The position numbers were made by a program, and so were the translations under genes. Source: Treponema ruminis (GTDB lineage Bacteria; Spirochaetota; Spirochaetia; Treponematales; Treponemataceae). From it: DNA of 64,000 nt. The notes below the pieces were generated by a model that was not told the DNA's origin, made no database searches, and saw only the letters and a list, made by a program, of their open reading frames with translations. This document shows positions 8,241 to 15,435 of the stretch, piece by piece. The first letter of the stretch is position 1; every line of letters starts with the position of its first letter. The stretch is taken from contig CP031518.1 of assembly GCA_017161305.1 (NCBI GenBank), positions 1,674,001-1,738,000 of the forward strand, in the 5' to 3' direction.

Positions 8241-8266
8241 TTGACAGGATTTTTTTCTGTTATCTT
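8241..8266 (+). promoter_or_regulatory. Candidate promoter of the HU-like gene (downstream copy)
   Basis: A perfect TTGACA at 8241 and TATCTT at 8261 are separated by 14 nt, again with a T7CTGT tract before the second box. A 17-bp string, T7CTG(C/T)TATCTT, is shared with the box at 8183-8199, with one mismatch. The leader would be about 70 nt. Confidence 0.45.
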
Positions 8267-8311
8267 TAGTGACATCGGGGCGTTGCCCTGAAATAAATCC
8301 CACCCAGGGAA

Positions 8312-8333
8312 CCGTCACCCTTAAAAATGACGG
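8312..8333 (+). promoter_or_regulatory. Hairpin at the ribosome-binding site of the HU-like gene
   Basis: CCGTCA (8312-8317) can pair with TGACGG (8328-8333). The right arm runs into GGAAGGA (8332-8338), the ribosome site for ATG at 8345. The stem also buries an upstream in-frame ATG at 8327. It could modulate translation; this is inferred from sequence only. Confidence 0.4.
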
Positions 8334-8344
8334 AAGGACATTTT

Positions 8345-9103
8345 ATGGTAAATATTGCAACAAAACGCGAGACAAACTTCGCGGTGACACTAACACCGTG
8401 CAATTTCAAGAAGAACACTTACATCGCTCATGTGCCTAGAAAGACGGTCACTACAGACCAGATTCTTGACCTTGTGGCGACACACAACCAGGGAATCGAC
8501 CGCTATCAGGTCGGGCACGCGATGGAGCTGCTCAAAAAGGAAATTCTTGAGCAGGCGGAACTGGGCTTTGCGGTAGACATCATGGAAATCTGCAAGCTCT
8601 ACATCGCGCCGATTTCTTCAGTGAAGTCGCTCACGCCGGAAGCGGAAAGCGTTACTGGATTTGAGGCTAGATTTGCCGCAAATGACGGTCTCAAGGAAAA
8701 GCTCAAGACTGTCACAGCTTCGGTAACGGCTGTCGTTGACTCAGCTCCGCAGATTTCACAGATTGAAAATCCTGTGGACGGCTCTTCTGACGGAAAGCTT
8801 AGGGCAACCTTCAGCGCAAGGCTCAGGGGAAAGAAGCTTAAGGTTGGTGGAGAATCTGGCGGAATCTATTTTATTCCGCTTGAAGAAGATGGTAGTGCTA
8901 ATCAGGACGAAACATCATGGATAAAAGTCCCGGATGACTTCGTGACTAAGAATACAGGCACATGCCTTGAATTCTATCTTCCGCGAACGATTCCGACCGG
9001 GAAAAGCTATTTCATTGCCGTAAGGACTTCAATCCGCGGTAAAACGGAACTGAAGACCCCGATTACAGGTTTCAGCAGAATTCCTGTTACTGTAGAAGAA
9101 TAA
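8345..9103 (+). CDS. HU-like DNA-binding protein with DUF4469 domain
   Basis: A 252-residue protein. The N-terminal half (about 1-120) has the HU/IHF-like pattern seen in Bacteroidetes and spirochaete HU-like proteins (FKKNTYIAHVPRKTV, DRYQVGHAMELLKKEIL). The C-terminal half is a beta-rich DUF4469-type domain (GKKLKVGGESGGIYFI to PITGFSRIPV). Chromatin or nucleoid binding is inferred from the family. ATG at 8345 is preferred over ATG at 8327 because GGAAGGA lies 6-7 nt before it. The gene is monocistronic, with a strong terminator just after. Base composition is higher in GC than the neighbouring restriction island. Confidence 0.82.
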   Translation: MVNIATKRETNFAVTLTPCNFKKNTYIAHVPRKTVTTDQILDLVATHNQGIDRYQVGHAMELLKKEILEQAELGFAVDIMEICKLYIAPISSVKSLTPEAESVTGFEARFAANDGLKEKLKTVTASVTAVVDSAPQISQIENPVDGSSDGKLRATFSARLRGKKLKVGGESGGIYFIPLEEDGSANQDETSWIKVPDDFVTKNTGTCLEFYLPRTIPTGKSYFIAVRTSIRGKTELKTPITGFSRIPVTVEE

Positions 9104-9111
9104 AATTATGC

Positions 9112-9153
9112 GGGCGGGAGTGCAATTTTCACTCCTGCCCTGCTTTCTTTTTT
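9112..9153 (+). terminator. Rho-independent terminator after the HU-like gene
   Basis: GGGCGGGAGTG (9112-9122) pairs with CACTCCTGCCC (9130-9140) over 11 bp with one G-U pair. A T-rich tail ending in T6 follows at 9143-9153. Confidence 0.9.
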
Positions 9154-9212
9154 ATGGCGTTTCTTTTCCTTAAATGCTAAAATATTCCGATATCATTTTC
9201 CGGAGGCCCGCC

Positions 9213-10274
9213 TTGCCGACAGTAAAGTTTCCTTCTATTACAATCATTCTTTGCTCTGTATTTTTAGTATTTTCTGGCTGTGGCAGCTCATCTGATGAAG
9301 CTTCAGAGGTTCCCTTCATTCCAAGCGGTAACTTAGGAAAGAACATCACAATCGACGGAAAGACTTTTCTTAAGACCTCATTCGCCACCGTGATTGAAAA
9401 GGGTTCTTCCGTAACTATTCCTTCAGAAAAATATCCCCGCACAGGCAACGTCTTCATCTGGGACAGAACCGTTACAATAAACAGCTATGAAATTTCAAGA
9501 TTCGAAGTGACTCAGGATCTCTATGAATACGTAATGGGAAGCCTGCCCCACGACGACAGCGACAGCCGCTACAAAAATGAAGTTCAGAAATACAGGCCTG
9601 TCACCGGAATGAGCTGGTTTGACGCCGTAGAATTCTGCAACAAGCTCAGCAGCCTCTGCGGATACGAATGCGTTTACACCATGACCAAAATCAGCCGCAA
9701 AAACAAGAACTCCTACATCCAGTCAGCAAACGTCACCTGTGATTTTTCCAAAAACGGATTCCGACTGCCGACAGAAGCTGAATGGGAATTTGCCGCAAGG
9801 GGAGCAGGCAAAACAAGCACGGACTGGAACTACAAGTATCCGGGCTCTGACAACCACAAGAAAGTCGCCTGGTCAATCATGAATTCTTCCGGCTACAGCG
9901 ATGATGACGTCCTGCTAAGGACTCACGAAGTCGGCTTAAAGCAGCCTAATGCGCTCGGCCTTTACGACATGGCAGGAAACGCAGGAGAATGGTGCCAGGA
10001 CTACTGGAAGTGCAAGCAGCCCGGCTATGAATCTACAATTCCAAAGGGTGACACTTACAGCTACATAAATCCGGTTGAGCACGCGGGAACTTTTACGGAT
10101 CCTGTCGTCGATAAATCCCAGTACGCTTCAAGGGTCGTCCGGGGCGGAAATTACTCTTCCACAGCGGCATACGTTGCAAATGACAACCGCTATTTTTCCT
10201 ATCAGTACCAGAGCGCCAAAAACACCAGCACTCCGCAGACAACGGCAGGAATCAGGCTGGTAAGGCGGCCCTAA
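9213..10274 (+). CDS. Lipoprotein of the formylglycine-generating enzyme (SUMF1) fold
   Basis: About 353 residues. A lipoprotein signal peptide ends in LVFSGC, so the protein is probably anchored in an envelope membrane. The rest is an FGE-sulfatase / SUMF1 domain: RFEVTQDLYEYVMG, PVTGMSWFDAVEFCNKLS, FRLPTEAEWEFAARG, NALGLYDMAGNAGEWCQD, RVVRGGNY and GIRLVRR. The family includes sulfatase-activating enzymes and many non-catalytic binding proteins; the two Cys needed by the aerobic enzyme are not evident, so catalysis is doubtful. TTG at 9213 is chosen because GGAGG lies 6 nt upstream and it gives a proper signal peptide; ATG at 9174 would add 13 residues with no ribosome site. Confidence 0.85.
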   Translation: MPTVKFPSITIILCSVFLVFSGCGSSSDEASEVPFIPSGNLGKNITIDGKTFLKTSFATVIEKGSSVTIPSEKYPRTGNVFIWDRTVTINSYEISRFEVTQDLYEYVMGSLPHDDSDSRYKNEVQKYRPVTGMSWFDAVEFCNKLSSLCGYECVYTMTKISRKNKNSYIQSANVTCDFSKNGFRLPTEAEWEFAARGAGKTSTDWNYKYPGSDNHKKVAWSIMNSSGYSDDDVLLRTHEVGLKQPNALGLYDMAGNAGEWCQDYWKCKQPGYESTIPKGDTYSYINPVEHAGTFTDPVVDKSQYASRVVRGGNYSSTAAYVANDNRYFSYQYQSAKNTSTPQTTAGIRLVRRP

Positions 10275-11368
10275 TTAACCTTGATTCCGTCGAAGGCTTC
10301 CTGCAAAATTAATGCGCGAAGGTAGTTGGTTTTGAGGCTTTTGTTTTCGGCTATGTCTGCCGGGAAATTGAATTTCTTGCTTTTGAGAACGAACTGAAGG
10401 TGACCGTCCTGGACTCTGTAAAGAAGGGCGCAGAGTTCTGAGTCGCTTATTCCGCTGAAAAAGCCAAGATTCTTGCCCCACTTTATGTCGGAGATTATTT
10501 CGATTGCCTCGCGGGCATCAATCAGTGAGGCGAACTTTTCTTTTGAATATGAGCGGTAAATCCTGTTTCGAAGCTCCGTCTGCCTTGTCCTGAGCACTAC
10601 GTTTCTTTCTCGCCTCTCGTTTTCGGCAAGATATTTTACTGCTGACACGAGGGATGCAATCTGATCGAGCTCTGTTCCGTTTCCGGCAGTCTTTGTTGAA
10701 ATTTGATAGTAAAAACCAAGTGAAGATGAAGGAAGATTTCCCGCACCGAAGCAGTCGCTTATGAGTATTTCCTTTGAGTTAAATGAACTGAAAAGGTCGA
10801 GGATTTTCCCAGAGAATGAAAGTGAAGGAAGGTGAACCCGGCAAGAGACCTTCATTCCGCTTCCGCAGTCAGAAATGTTTGAAGTAAGGTAGCCGATTTC
10901 GTAGTCGGCGGCAAACTGAAGGGTGTTCTGAAGCTCGTCGTCAAGGCAGGCAAGCTGGTCAAAGGCGCCTTTTCCGTCAAGACCGGGCACGAATGAAGCA
11001 AGCCTCAAGTGATCCTTGTTGTTGACCTCGCATGCGACCTTTCCGTCTGTGCGGACTATTATGCCCCTGCCGTTTTCCTTTGCAGAAGAAGAATCGAGCA
11101 CTCCCCTTTCTTCAAGAATTGTAGCTCCCAGATCGTCAAGCTCGCTTGCAATCACGCCCTGATACCTGTCCGGCTCCTTACAGTGAGAAAATGAATCGAA
11201 AACAAGGGTCTGGACGCGGAAAGCATCGTCTTCCTTGAATTTGCCGGGAAAGGGAAAATTTGCAAGGTTTCTGGCAAAACGGACTCGCGTAGAAAGGACG
11301 ACGTCGTTTTCCGGGCCGTTAAAGGCGTACCATGCGTCGCTTGAGATATTTGTTTCTGATACAGACAT
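10271..11368 (-). CDS. mcsB: McsB-like protein arginine kinase homologue with altered active site
   Basis: 365 residues of the phosphagen-kinase fold. McsB of Firmicutes phosphorylates arginines to mark proteins for ClpCP. STRVRFAR (26-33) is the conserved nucleotide-binding start and GYLTSNISDCGSG (159-171) the second landmark. However, the catalytic NEED loop reads NNKD (116-119), the GTGLRAS loop reads GSGMKVS (169-175), and the C-terminal RDxxRA phosphoarginine-sensing motif is absent. Activity may therefore be changed or lost. It is immediately downstream of mcsA (1-bp overlap of stop and start) and overlaps the SUMF1 gene end-on by 4 bp. CtsR and ClpC are not in this window. Confidence 0.85.
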   Translation of the reverse strand: MSVSETNISSDAWYAFNGPENDVVLSTRVRFARNLANFPFPGKFKEDDAFRVQTLVFDSFSHCKEPDRYQGVIASELDDLGATILEERGVLDSSSAKENGRGIIVRTDGKVACEVNNKDHLRLASFVPGLDGKGAFDQLACLDDELQNTLQFAADYEIGYLTSNISDCGSGMKVSCRVHLPSLSFSGKILDLFSSFNSKEILISDCFGAGNLPSSSLGFYYQISTKTAGNGTELDQIASLVSAVKYLAENERRERNVVLRTRQTELRNRIYRSYSKEKFASLIDAREAIEIISDIKWGKNLGFFSGISDSELCALLYRVQDGHLQFVLKSKKFNFPADIAENKSLKTNYLRALILQEAFDGIKVN

Positions 11369-11883
11369 TAAGATTCTCCGCCTGCAACCGGGGATTTTTC
11401 GAGTGCCTTGAGATAGTCGCGGTAAACGGCTGCCTTTTCATAATCTTCACGCTTCAATGACTCTTCGAGCTTTGCCTGAATTACGATGCGGTCTGTGAGG
11501 ACTGAACGGAAATTTTTGAGGCGCTTTGGAAGGGTTCCCTTGTAAGGAGGAAGGACGCCGATTTTTGTAAAGACATCGTTGATTTCCTTCTTGAAGATTG
11601 AATAGCATTCCGGGCAGCCGGCGGTTTTCGTCATGGTGATTTCATTGATTGAGATTCCGCAGACAGGACAGAGACGGTTATCGGCTTCCTTCTGGCGATT
11701 TTTTGCACGTCCAAGGATTGAATCAAAAAGAACTGCAAGGGAACGGCCGATTGTCTTTGAATCCGGAGAAATGCCGTGTTCGCGGGCACATTCAAAGCAG
11801 AGATTGAGTTTTCGTTTTGTATTTTCATTGGACTGCTCTATAAAAAGAACAGCCTCGTTTTCACCACATAAATCGCAGAGCAT
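11368..11883 (-). CDS. mcsA: McsA-like zinc-finger protein with UVR domain
   Basis: 171 residues. In Firmicutes McsA is the zinc-binding activator of the McsB arginine kinase. Four CxxC pairs are visible (CDLC, CFEC, CPVC, CPEC), and a UVR domain lies at about 133-165 (KLEESLKREDYEKAAVYRDYL). The start codon has no Shine-Dalgarno sequence, and a TATAAT box ends 6 nt before it, so the transcript may be leaderless. It is the first gene of a two-gene operon with mcsB. Confidence 0.9.
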   Translation of the reverse strand: MLCDLCGENEAVLFIEQSNENTKRKLNLCFECAREHGISPDSKTIGRSLAVLFDSILGRAKNRQKEADNRLCPVCGISINEITMTKTAGCPECYSIFKKEINDVFTKIGVLPPYKGTLPKRLKNFRSVLTDRIVIQAKLEESLKREDYEKAAVYRDYLKALEKSPVAGGES

Positions 11884-11889
11884 AAATTA

Positions 11890-11918
11890 ATTATACCATA
11901 AAGGCAGGGGTTTGTCGT
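11890..11918 (-). promoter_or_regulatory. Promoter of mcsA, probably leaderless
   Basis: Minus strand: ACGACA, 17 nt, TATAAT with the TGG extension. Six nt separate the -10 from the ATG at 11883, which puts +1 on the A of the start codon. The same CGACA-N17-TATAAT pattern occurs before fliO. Confidence 0.65.
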
Positions 11919-11964
11919 CATTTTTTAGGAAAAATGTTTTGTCCAATTATCGCAATAGTAACAA

Positions 11965-11992
11965 TTGACTTTTTAACAGAATGTGCTATTAT
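11965..11992 (+). promoter_or_regulatory. Promoter of the small RNA gene
   Basis: TTGACT (11965-11970), 16 nt, TATTAT (11987-11992). Expected +1 at about 11999-12000, which is where the RNA's closing stem begins. Confidence 0.7.
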
Positions 11993-11999
11993 TTAACAA

Positions 12000-12113
12000 G
12001 TTGGAGACCCGAGACCGCGCTAGGGAGTTCCGAAAGGATTGGCTTGTCGGCGCCTTGCCTAATTCCAACATCAAATGCCGCCTTTGGCTTATGTCAAGGC
12101 GGCGTTATTTTTT
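12000..12113 (+). ncRNA. Candidate structured small RNA, unassigned family
   Basis: A compact unit of about 114 nt. GTTGGAG (12000-12006) pairs with TTCCAAC (12063-12069) to close a 70-nt domain containing a TCC-GAAA-GGA tetraloop hairpin and further GC-rich helices; a rho-independent terminator follows. The promoter places +1 at the first base of the closing stem, which strongly suggests a genuine RNA gene. No open reading frame with a ribosome site lies within it. It lacks the SRP RNA, tRNA, tmRNA and 6S landmarks I know. It is convergent with the gene at 12089-12562 and overlaps its 3' end, so antisense control of that gene is possible. Confidence 0.65.
12077..12113 (+). terminator. Terminator of the small RNA gene
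   Basis: GCCGCCTT (12077-12084) pairs with AAGGCGGC (12096-12103), followed by GTTATTTTTT. It overlaps the stop codon region of the convergent gene at 12089. Confidence 0.88.
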
Positions 12114-12562
12114 ACAGGGATTTTTTTCCAAACAGGATTTTTATTCTTAATAAAGGTTCGTCTCGTCGGTAAAGCCGTTTTTACATCATAAAATTCACCG
12201 TCAGGCATTGGAGTTAGTTCCACATACGCCATGACATCATTCTTGCCGTATTTATACAACAACAAGTCCATACCATTCTCATATATTTCATCAAAATCTC
12301 CGCAAACAGCTTCAACCAAATCACGTGCACACTCAAAACCAGCAGCCCGCATTTGTTCAAGTCGTGCAGGTCGTTCTATGTGTTTTTCACCGAAGTTACC
12401 TTTATTGTCTTTTTCCTCAATGCCGATTCTCAGCCGTATTTTCCCAGCCTGCCGTTTGATGGATTTTGCAATTTCAGGAGTTATCTCTCCAAAATCCCTG
12501 CTTCCTTTTTTGGTTAAAACATATTCACCATCATGCTGTACAGGCTCAAAAAAATTGTCCAT
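12089..12562 (-). CDS. Small protein, possible PBECR-type nuclease domain
   Basis: 157 residues, no signal peptide. The middle and end (KIRLRIGIEEKDNKGNFGEKHIER, DLVEAVCGDFDEIY, LLYKYGKNDVMAYVELTPMP, FYDVKTALPTRRTF) follow the pattern of phage-associated BECR-fold (PBECR) nucleases: a GxKHI histidine segment, then alternating strands and a late strand ending V.TA.P. The equivalent histidine is in EKHIE at about residue 60. Such domains occur in phage MuF proteins and toxins. I cannot tell which role applies. It has no obvious partner gene; the small RNA converges on its 3' end. Confidence 0.5.
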   Translation of the reverse strand: MDNFFEPVQHDGEYVLTKKGSRDFGEITPEIAKSIKRQAGKIRLRIGIEEKDNKGNFGEKHIERPARLEQMRAAGFECARDLVEAVCGDFDEIYENGMDLLLYKYGKNDVMAYVELTPMPDGEFYDVKTALPTRRTFIKNKNPVWKKIPVKNNAALT

Positions 12563-12795
12563 AGTCTATTATTTTCAAAAATCATTAGATTTTCAGCGCC
12601 AGTCCAACCTCAAGCCCGAATTATGGTAAAGAAAATAAAAAACTAAAAAGGCAACACAATAAATCGCACTTACAAAAAGAGATGTGATTTCGTTGGAAAT
12701 ATTTTCAGTGCGATATGCTTTACAAGTTAAATATAGTGAATTTTATGCCATCCGACAAGAAAAAGTTCAAAAGCCTAATATTCTTTACATACAAA

Positions 12796-12891
12796 AGGGG
12801 GAAGTCTCCCCCTCGCTCCAACCGCCTACGGCGTTTTCCGCTACCCCCTCTGCGGGGCAGTTCAACTAACATCTCGCCCCGCAACGCCCCG
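12796..12891 (+). repeat. GC-rich dispersed intergenic repeat, copy B
   Basis: Lies in the 343-bp gene-free stretch 12563-12905. A GGGGGAAGTCTCCCCC hairpin, CTCGCTCC, a CCGCCTACGGCG palindrome, CGCTACCCCCTCTGCGGGG and a final GCCCCGCAACGCCCC match the parts of copy A at 1824-1905 in order. The rest of the stretch (12563-12795) is AT-rich with nothing recognisable. Confidence 0.72.
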
Positions 12892-12905
12892 GAAATATAT
12901 ATTGT

Positions 12906-13448
12906 TTACAAATCTTTCTTAAATAAATCTTCTAATTCTTCAAAAAACTCATTTCGTAATTTTAGCGCACGAGCTTTTTGCTCATCTGATAAATGATGAC
13001 CAATTTCGCTGTCTCGTTTACAAAATGCTGAAAAAGAATTTAATTCTGGGATTTTTTTCATCAACTCACCATACTTGGCAAAATAATTATCAACGAACTC
13101 TGCAGTATTCGGAAATAATTCTATCAACAAATCTCTTCGAATTCTTTTCTTTTCTAAATCATCTCTTAATCTGTCGCTATCACTTCCAATACAAGAACCA
13201 ATTGATTCTGCGATTTTATAAGCAAGGTCTGTTTTATTCAAAAATCTAAAGTATTTATTTTCAGCTATCAAATAAAATAATAGAGTGATTATAAAACTGC
13301 TTAGAAGTCCACCAAAGAGAAAACCTAGAATATCAAGCACATATTTACAATTATTTAACATTGCATATATGAATAGTGCAAGAATGAAAACAAAAATCGT
13401 CAAGCTTGATACCCAAATACTAAAGTAAAATAATTTGTTTCTTCTCAT
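12906..13448 (-). CDS. Two-pass membrane protein, unknown function
   Basis: About 180 residues. Two hydrophobic segments lie near the N-terminus (SIWVSSLTIFVFILALFIYA and ILGFLFGGLLSSFIITLLFY); the rest is a charged helical cytoplasmic-type domain. The start at 13448 is chosen because AGGAAAG lies 6 nt upstream; a start at 13499 would overlap the upstream lipoprotein gene by 20 bp. I recognise no family. It is probably cotranscribed with the two lipoprotein genes upstream. Confidence 0.65.
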   Translation of the reverse strand: MRRNKLFYFSIWVSSLTIFVFILALFIYAMLNNCKYVLDILGFLFGGLLSSFIITLLFYLIAENKYFRFLNKTDLAYKIAESIGSCIGSDSDRLRDDLEKKRIRRDLLIELFPNTAEFVDNYFAKYGELMKKIPELNSFSAFCKRDSEIGHHLSDEQKARALKLRNEFFEELEDLFKKDL

Positions 13449-13479
13449 GTTAAACTTTCCTAAAGAATTTAATTTTTTA

Positions 13480-15423
13480 TTAATAAACGATTTCACCATC
13501 TGAACAATAGACCGTTACAGGATTATGAGAGTTTCCTAACCAATTCAGGGCAGAAACACTTTGTATTTTTTCCCATTGTTCTTTTGTTCCAGTGTAATAA
13601 ATCGAAATTAATTTTGGAGTATCAGAAAAAGCTTCTCCACACAAAGACTCTAACTTATCATATAAATATATACATTCCAAACTACTTGCTCCCGTAAAAG
13701 CATGAGGTTGTATGCTGGTTAGGTTTCGTGGCATTATAACACTCTTTAAATTTATACAGTTTTCAAATGCAGAATCATAGATAGTCGTGACATACACAGG
13801 AAGCGCGATACCTACAAGCGCAACACAATCTTTAAATGCCCACTTATTAACTATACATTTATTATCAGCAGACTTCTTAACATTTCGTAACTCCAGTGTT
13901 ATGCCTGTTAAATCTTTCAATTTTTCTGCTAGTTCACAATGATAAATTCTATTTCCATATTCATTAAAACTAAAATCAATATAATCGTCAGTTGCAACAA
14001 CTGTATTAGATAAAAGATTTTCATTGCAATGGAACATCCGTTTTGTATGAAAGATATATGTATTTCGAGTTATTCCATCTTGTGCCGTTATTGTAAGAAG
14101 AACATCTTGTATTGTACTATCAAGAGAATATTCTTTTAAGCAAAATTCATCATTATTACTTGATATTTCAGTATTGCTTGATGCAGTAACTGTAGCGTTA
14201 GAATCTATAAGCCGACCGTCAAGCGAAAAACCATGAACAGTTTCTATTCTTTTACCACCAGAATATTTTCTCACCGTTCTACAATAATACTCTATATAAT
14301 ATTCATGGATGTCTGGTGAAAATGTAATTCTATTTCTGTCCTGGGCATTATCATATATAGAGTAACTATATTGGTCTGATATCGATAATTCCGCCAATGT
14401 TGCAGCATGAGAAAGCTCTTTCCATTTTGCATAAAGTGTTATATTTTCCGTCCTTGAAGTATCGATTTTTGTTATTGGTTCGCCGGAAAAATCTTCATCT
14501 TCATACCAACCATCAAATCCATAATAATACTCTCGATTTGGCTCTTGAAGGTCAAAATATTGGGTTAAATGATTGAATGATTCAACTGGTATATCCGAAA
14601 AACTTGCCTTATTATCTTCATTATCATTCAATACATAGGTAATATGATAAACCTCATTCAGACTATCTATAATGCGCTCAGCCTCACTCACCAAATCACT
14701 CGCAATAACGACAATTTCCCGCCAAGTCAAAAGCTCTAAATCATCAGAATAAAGAGTAATCAATGCTCGATAAGAGCCTACTGGAAGTGCATTTTCTGAA
14801 TAACATACTTTTCCATCACTAATAGAAAGATTTCTTGTTTCAAATCCGTCTACAGAATTTCCATTTATATTTTGCAAAACAGCCTTTGCAGATGTTACTT
14901 TGTCCGCATTCTCTGCCTCAGAAAAATCCAAAGAAAGAGAAAAAGAGCCTTTGGATGTACCAGAATCAAAAAGTTCCAGCTCAAATGATATTGTATTTTC
15001 ACCCTGAACAATGCTCTGAGTTTTTGTGGCTTTGTATGTCGAACCGCCTTTTTGGGCTGTTAGCGTAAAAGTCCATTCTCCGACATTCAGATTAATTTTG
15101 GCCTTTTGCAAATCAGAAAAAGAAGTGTAATATCCTAAAGTATTTTCATAATTTTCGTATCGATAATAAGAATTTGAATTATATTCCCAATTTTTATAAT
15201 AATCATTTTCGCTGATTATTCCACGAAGATAAAAATTACTTAAATCTTCCAAATTTCCTAATTGTGGTAAAACGGTTCGGCTAGAATCAGCCAGAGATAT
15301 TTTTAGAGTCGCCAGGCGTTCCCCATCGTCAGATAGGTTTTCCTTTTCTGTTAAATTGTTGCAAGAAAACAACAAAAAAGCACAAATCGAAAAAAATACA
15401 GAAGCTATCTTATTGAATTTCAT
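13480..15423 (-). CDS. Surface lipoprotein with InlB-type repeat and BspA-type leucine-rich repeats
   Basis: 647 residues. The lipoprotein signal ends in LLFSC. Then come Ig-like beta regions (about 30-255), one InlB B-repeat (ending YGFDGWYEDEDFSG to ITLYAKWKE, about 260-340), and a C-terminal BspA-type leucine-rich block (KWAFKDCVALVGIALP, DSAFENCINLKSVIMP, HAFTGASSLECIYL, AFSDTPKLISIYYTG). BspA-type repeats in oral and gut Treponema bind host or bacterial surfaces; the ligand here is unknown. It follows the second lipoprotein gene by 12 nt. It contains AT-rich, synteny-breaking DNA typical of a variable surface locus. Confidence 0.85.
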   Translation of the reverse strand: MKFNKIASVFFSICAFLLFSCNNLTEKENLSDDGERLATLKISLADSSRTVLPQLGNLEDLSNFYLRGIISENDYYKNWEYNSNSYYRYENYENTLGYYTSFSDLQKAKINLNVGEWTFTLTAQKGGSTYKATKTQSIVQGENTISFELELFDSGTSKGSFSLSLDFSEAENADKVTSAKAVLQNINGNSVDGFETRNLSISDGKVCYSENALPVGSYRALITLYSDDLELLTWREIVVIASDLVSEAERIIDSLNEVYHITYVLNDNEDNKASFSDIPVESFNHLTQYFDLQEPNREYYYGFDGWYEDEDFSGEPITKIDTSRTENITLYAKWKELSHAATLAELSISDQYSYSIYDNAQDRNRITFSPDIHEYYIEYYCRTVRKYSGGKRIETVHGFSLDGRLIDSNATVTASSNTEISSNNDEFCLKEYSLDSTIQDVLLTITAQDGITRNTYIFHTKRMFHCNENLLSNTVVATDDYIDFSFNEYGNRIYHCELAEKLKDLTGITLELRNVKKSADNKCIVNKWAFKDCVALVGIALPVYVTTIYDSAFENCINLKSVIMPRNLTSIQPHAFTGASSLECIYLYDKLESLCGEAFSDTPKLISIYYTGTKEQWEKIQSVSALNWLGNSHNPVTVYCSDGEIVY

Positions 15424-15435
15424 AATTTCTACACC

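Noticed and set aside
8312..8333. Terminator upstream of the HU-like gene
   Set aside because: The CCGTCA/TGACGG stem is only 6 bp and has no following T-run.
12000..12069. tRNA or SRP RNA gene
   Set aside because: The 7-bp closing stem looks tRNA-like, but there is no T-arm GTTC box or anticodon arm, and the SRP GGAAG/AGCAG loop is absent.
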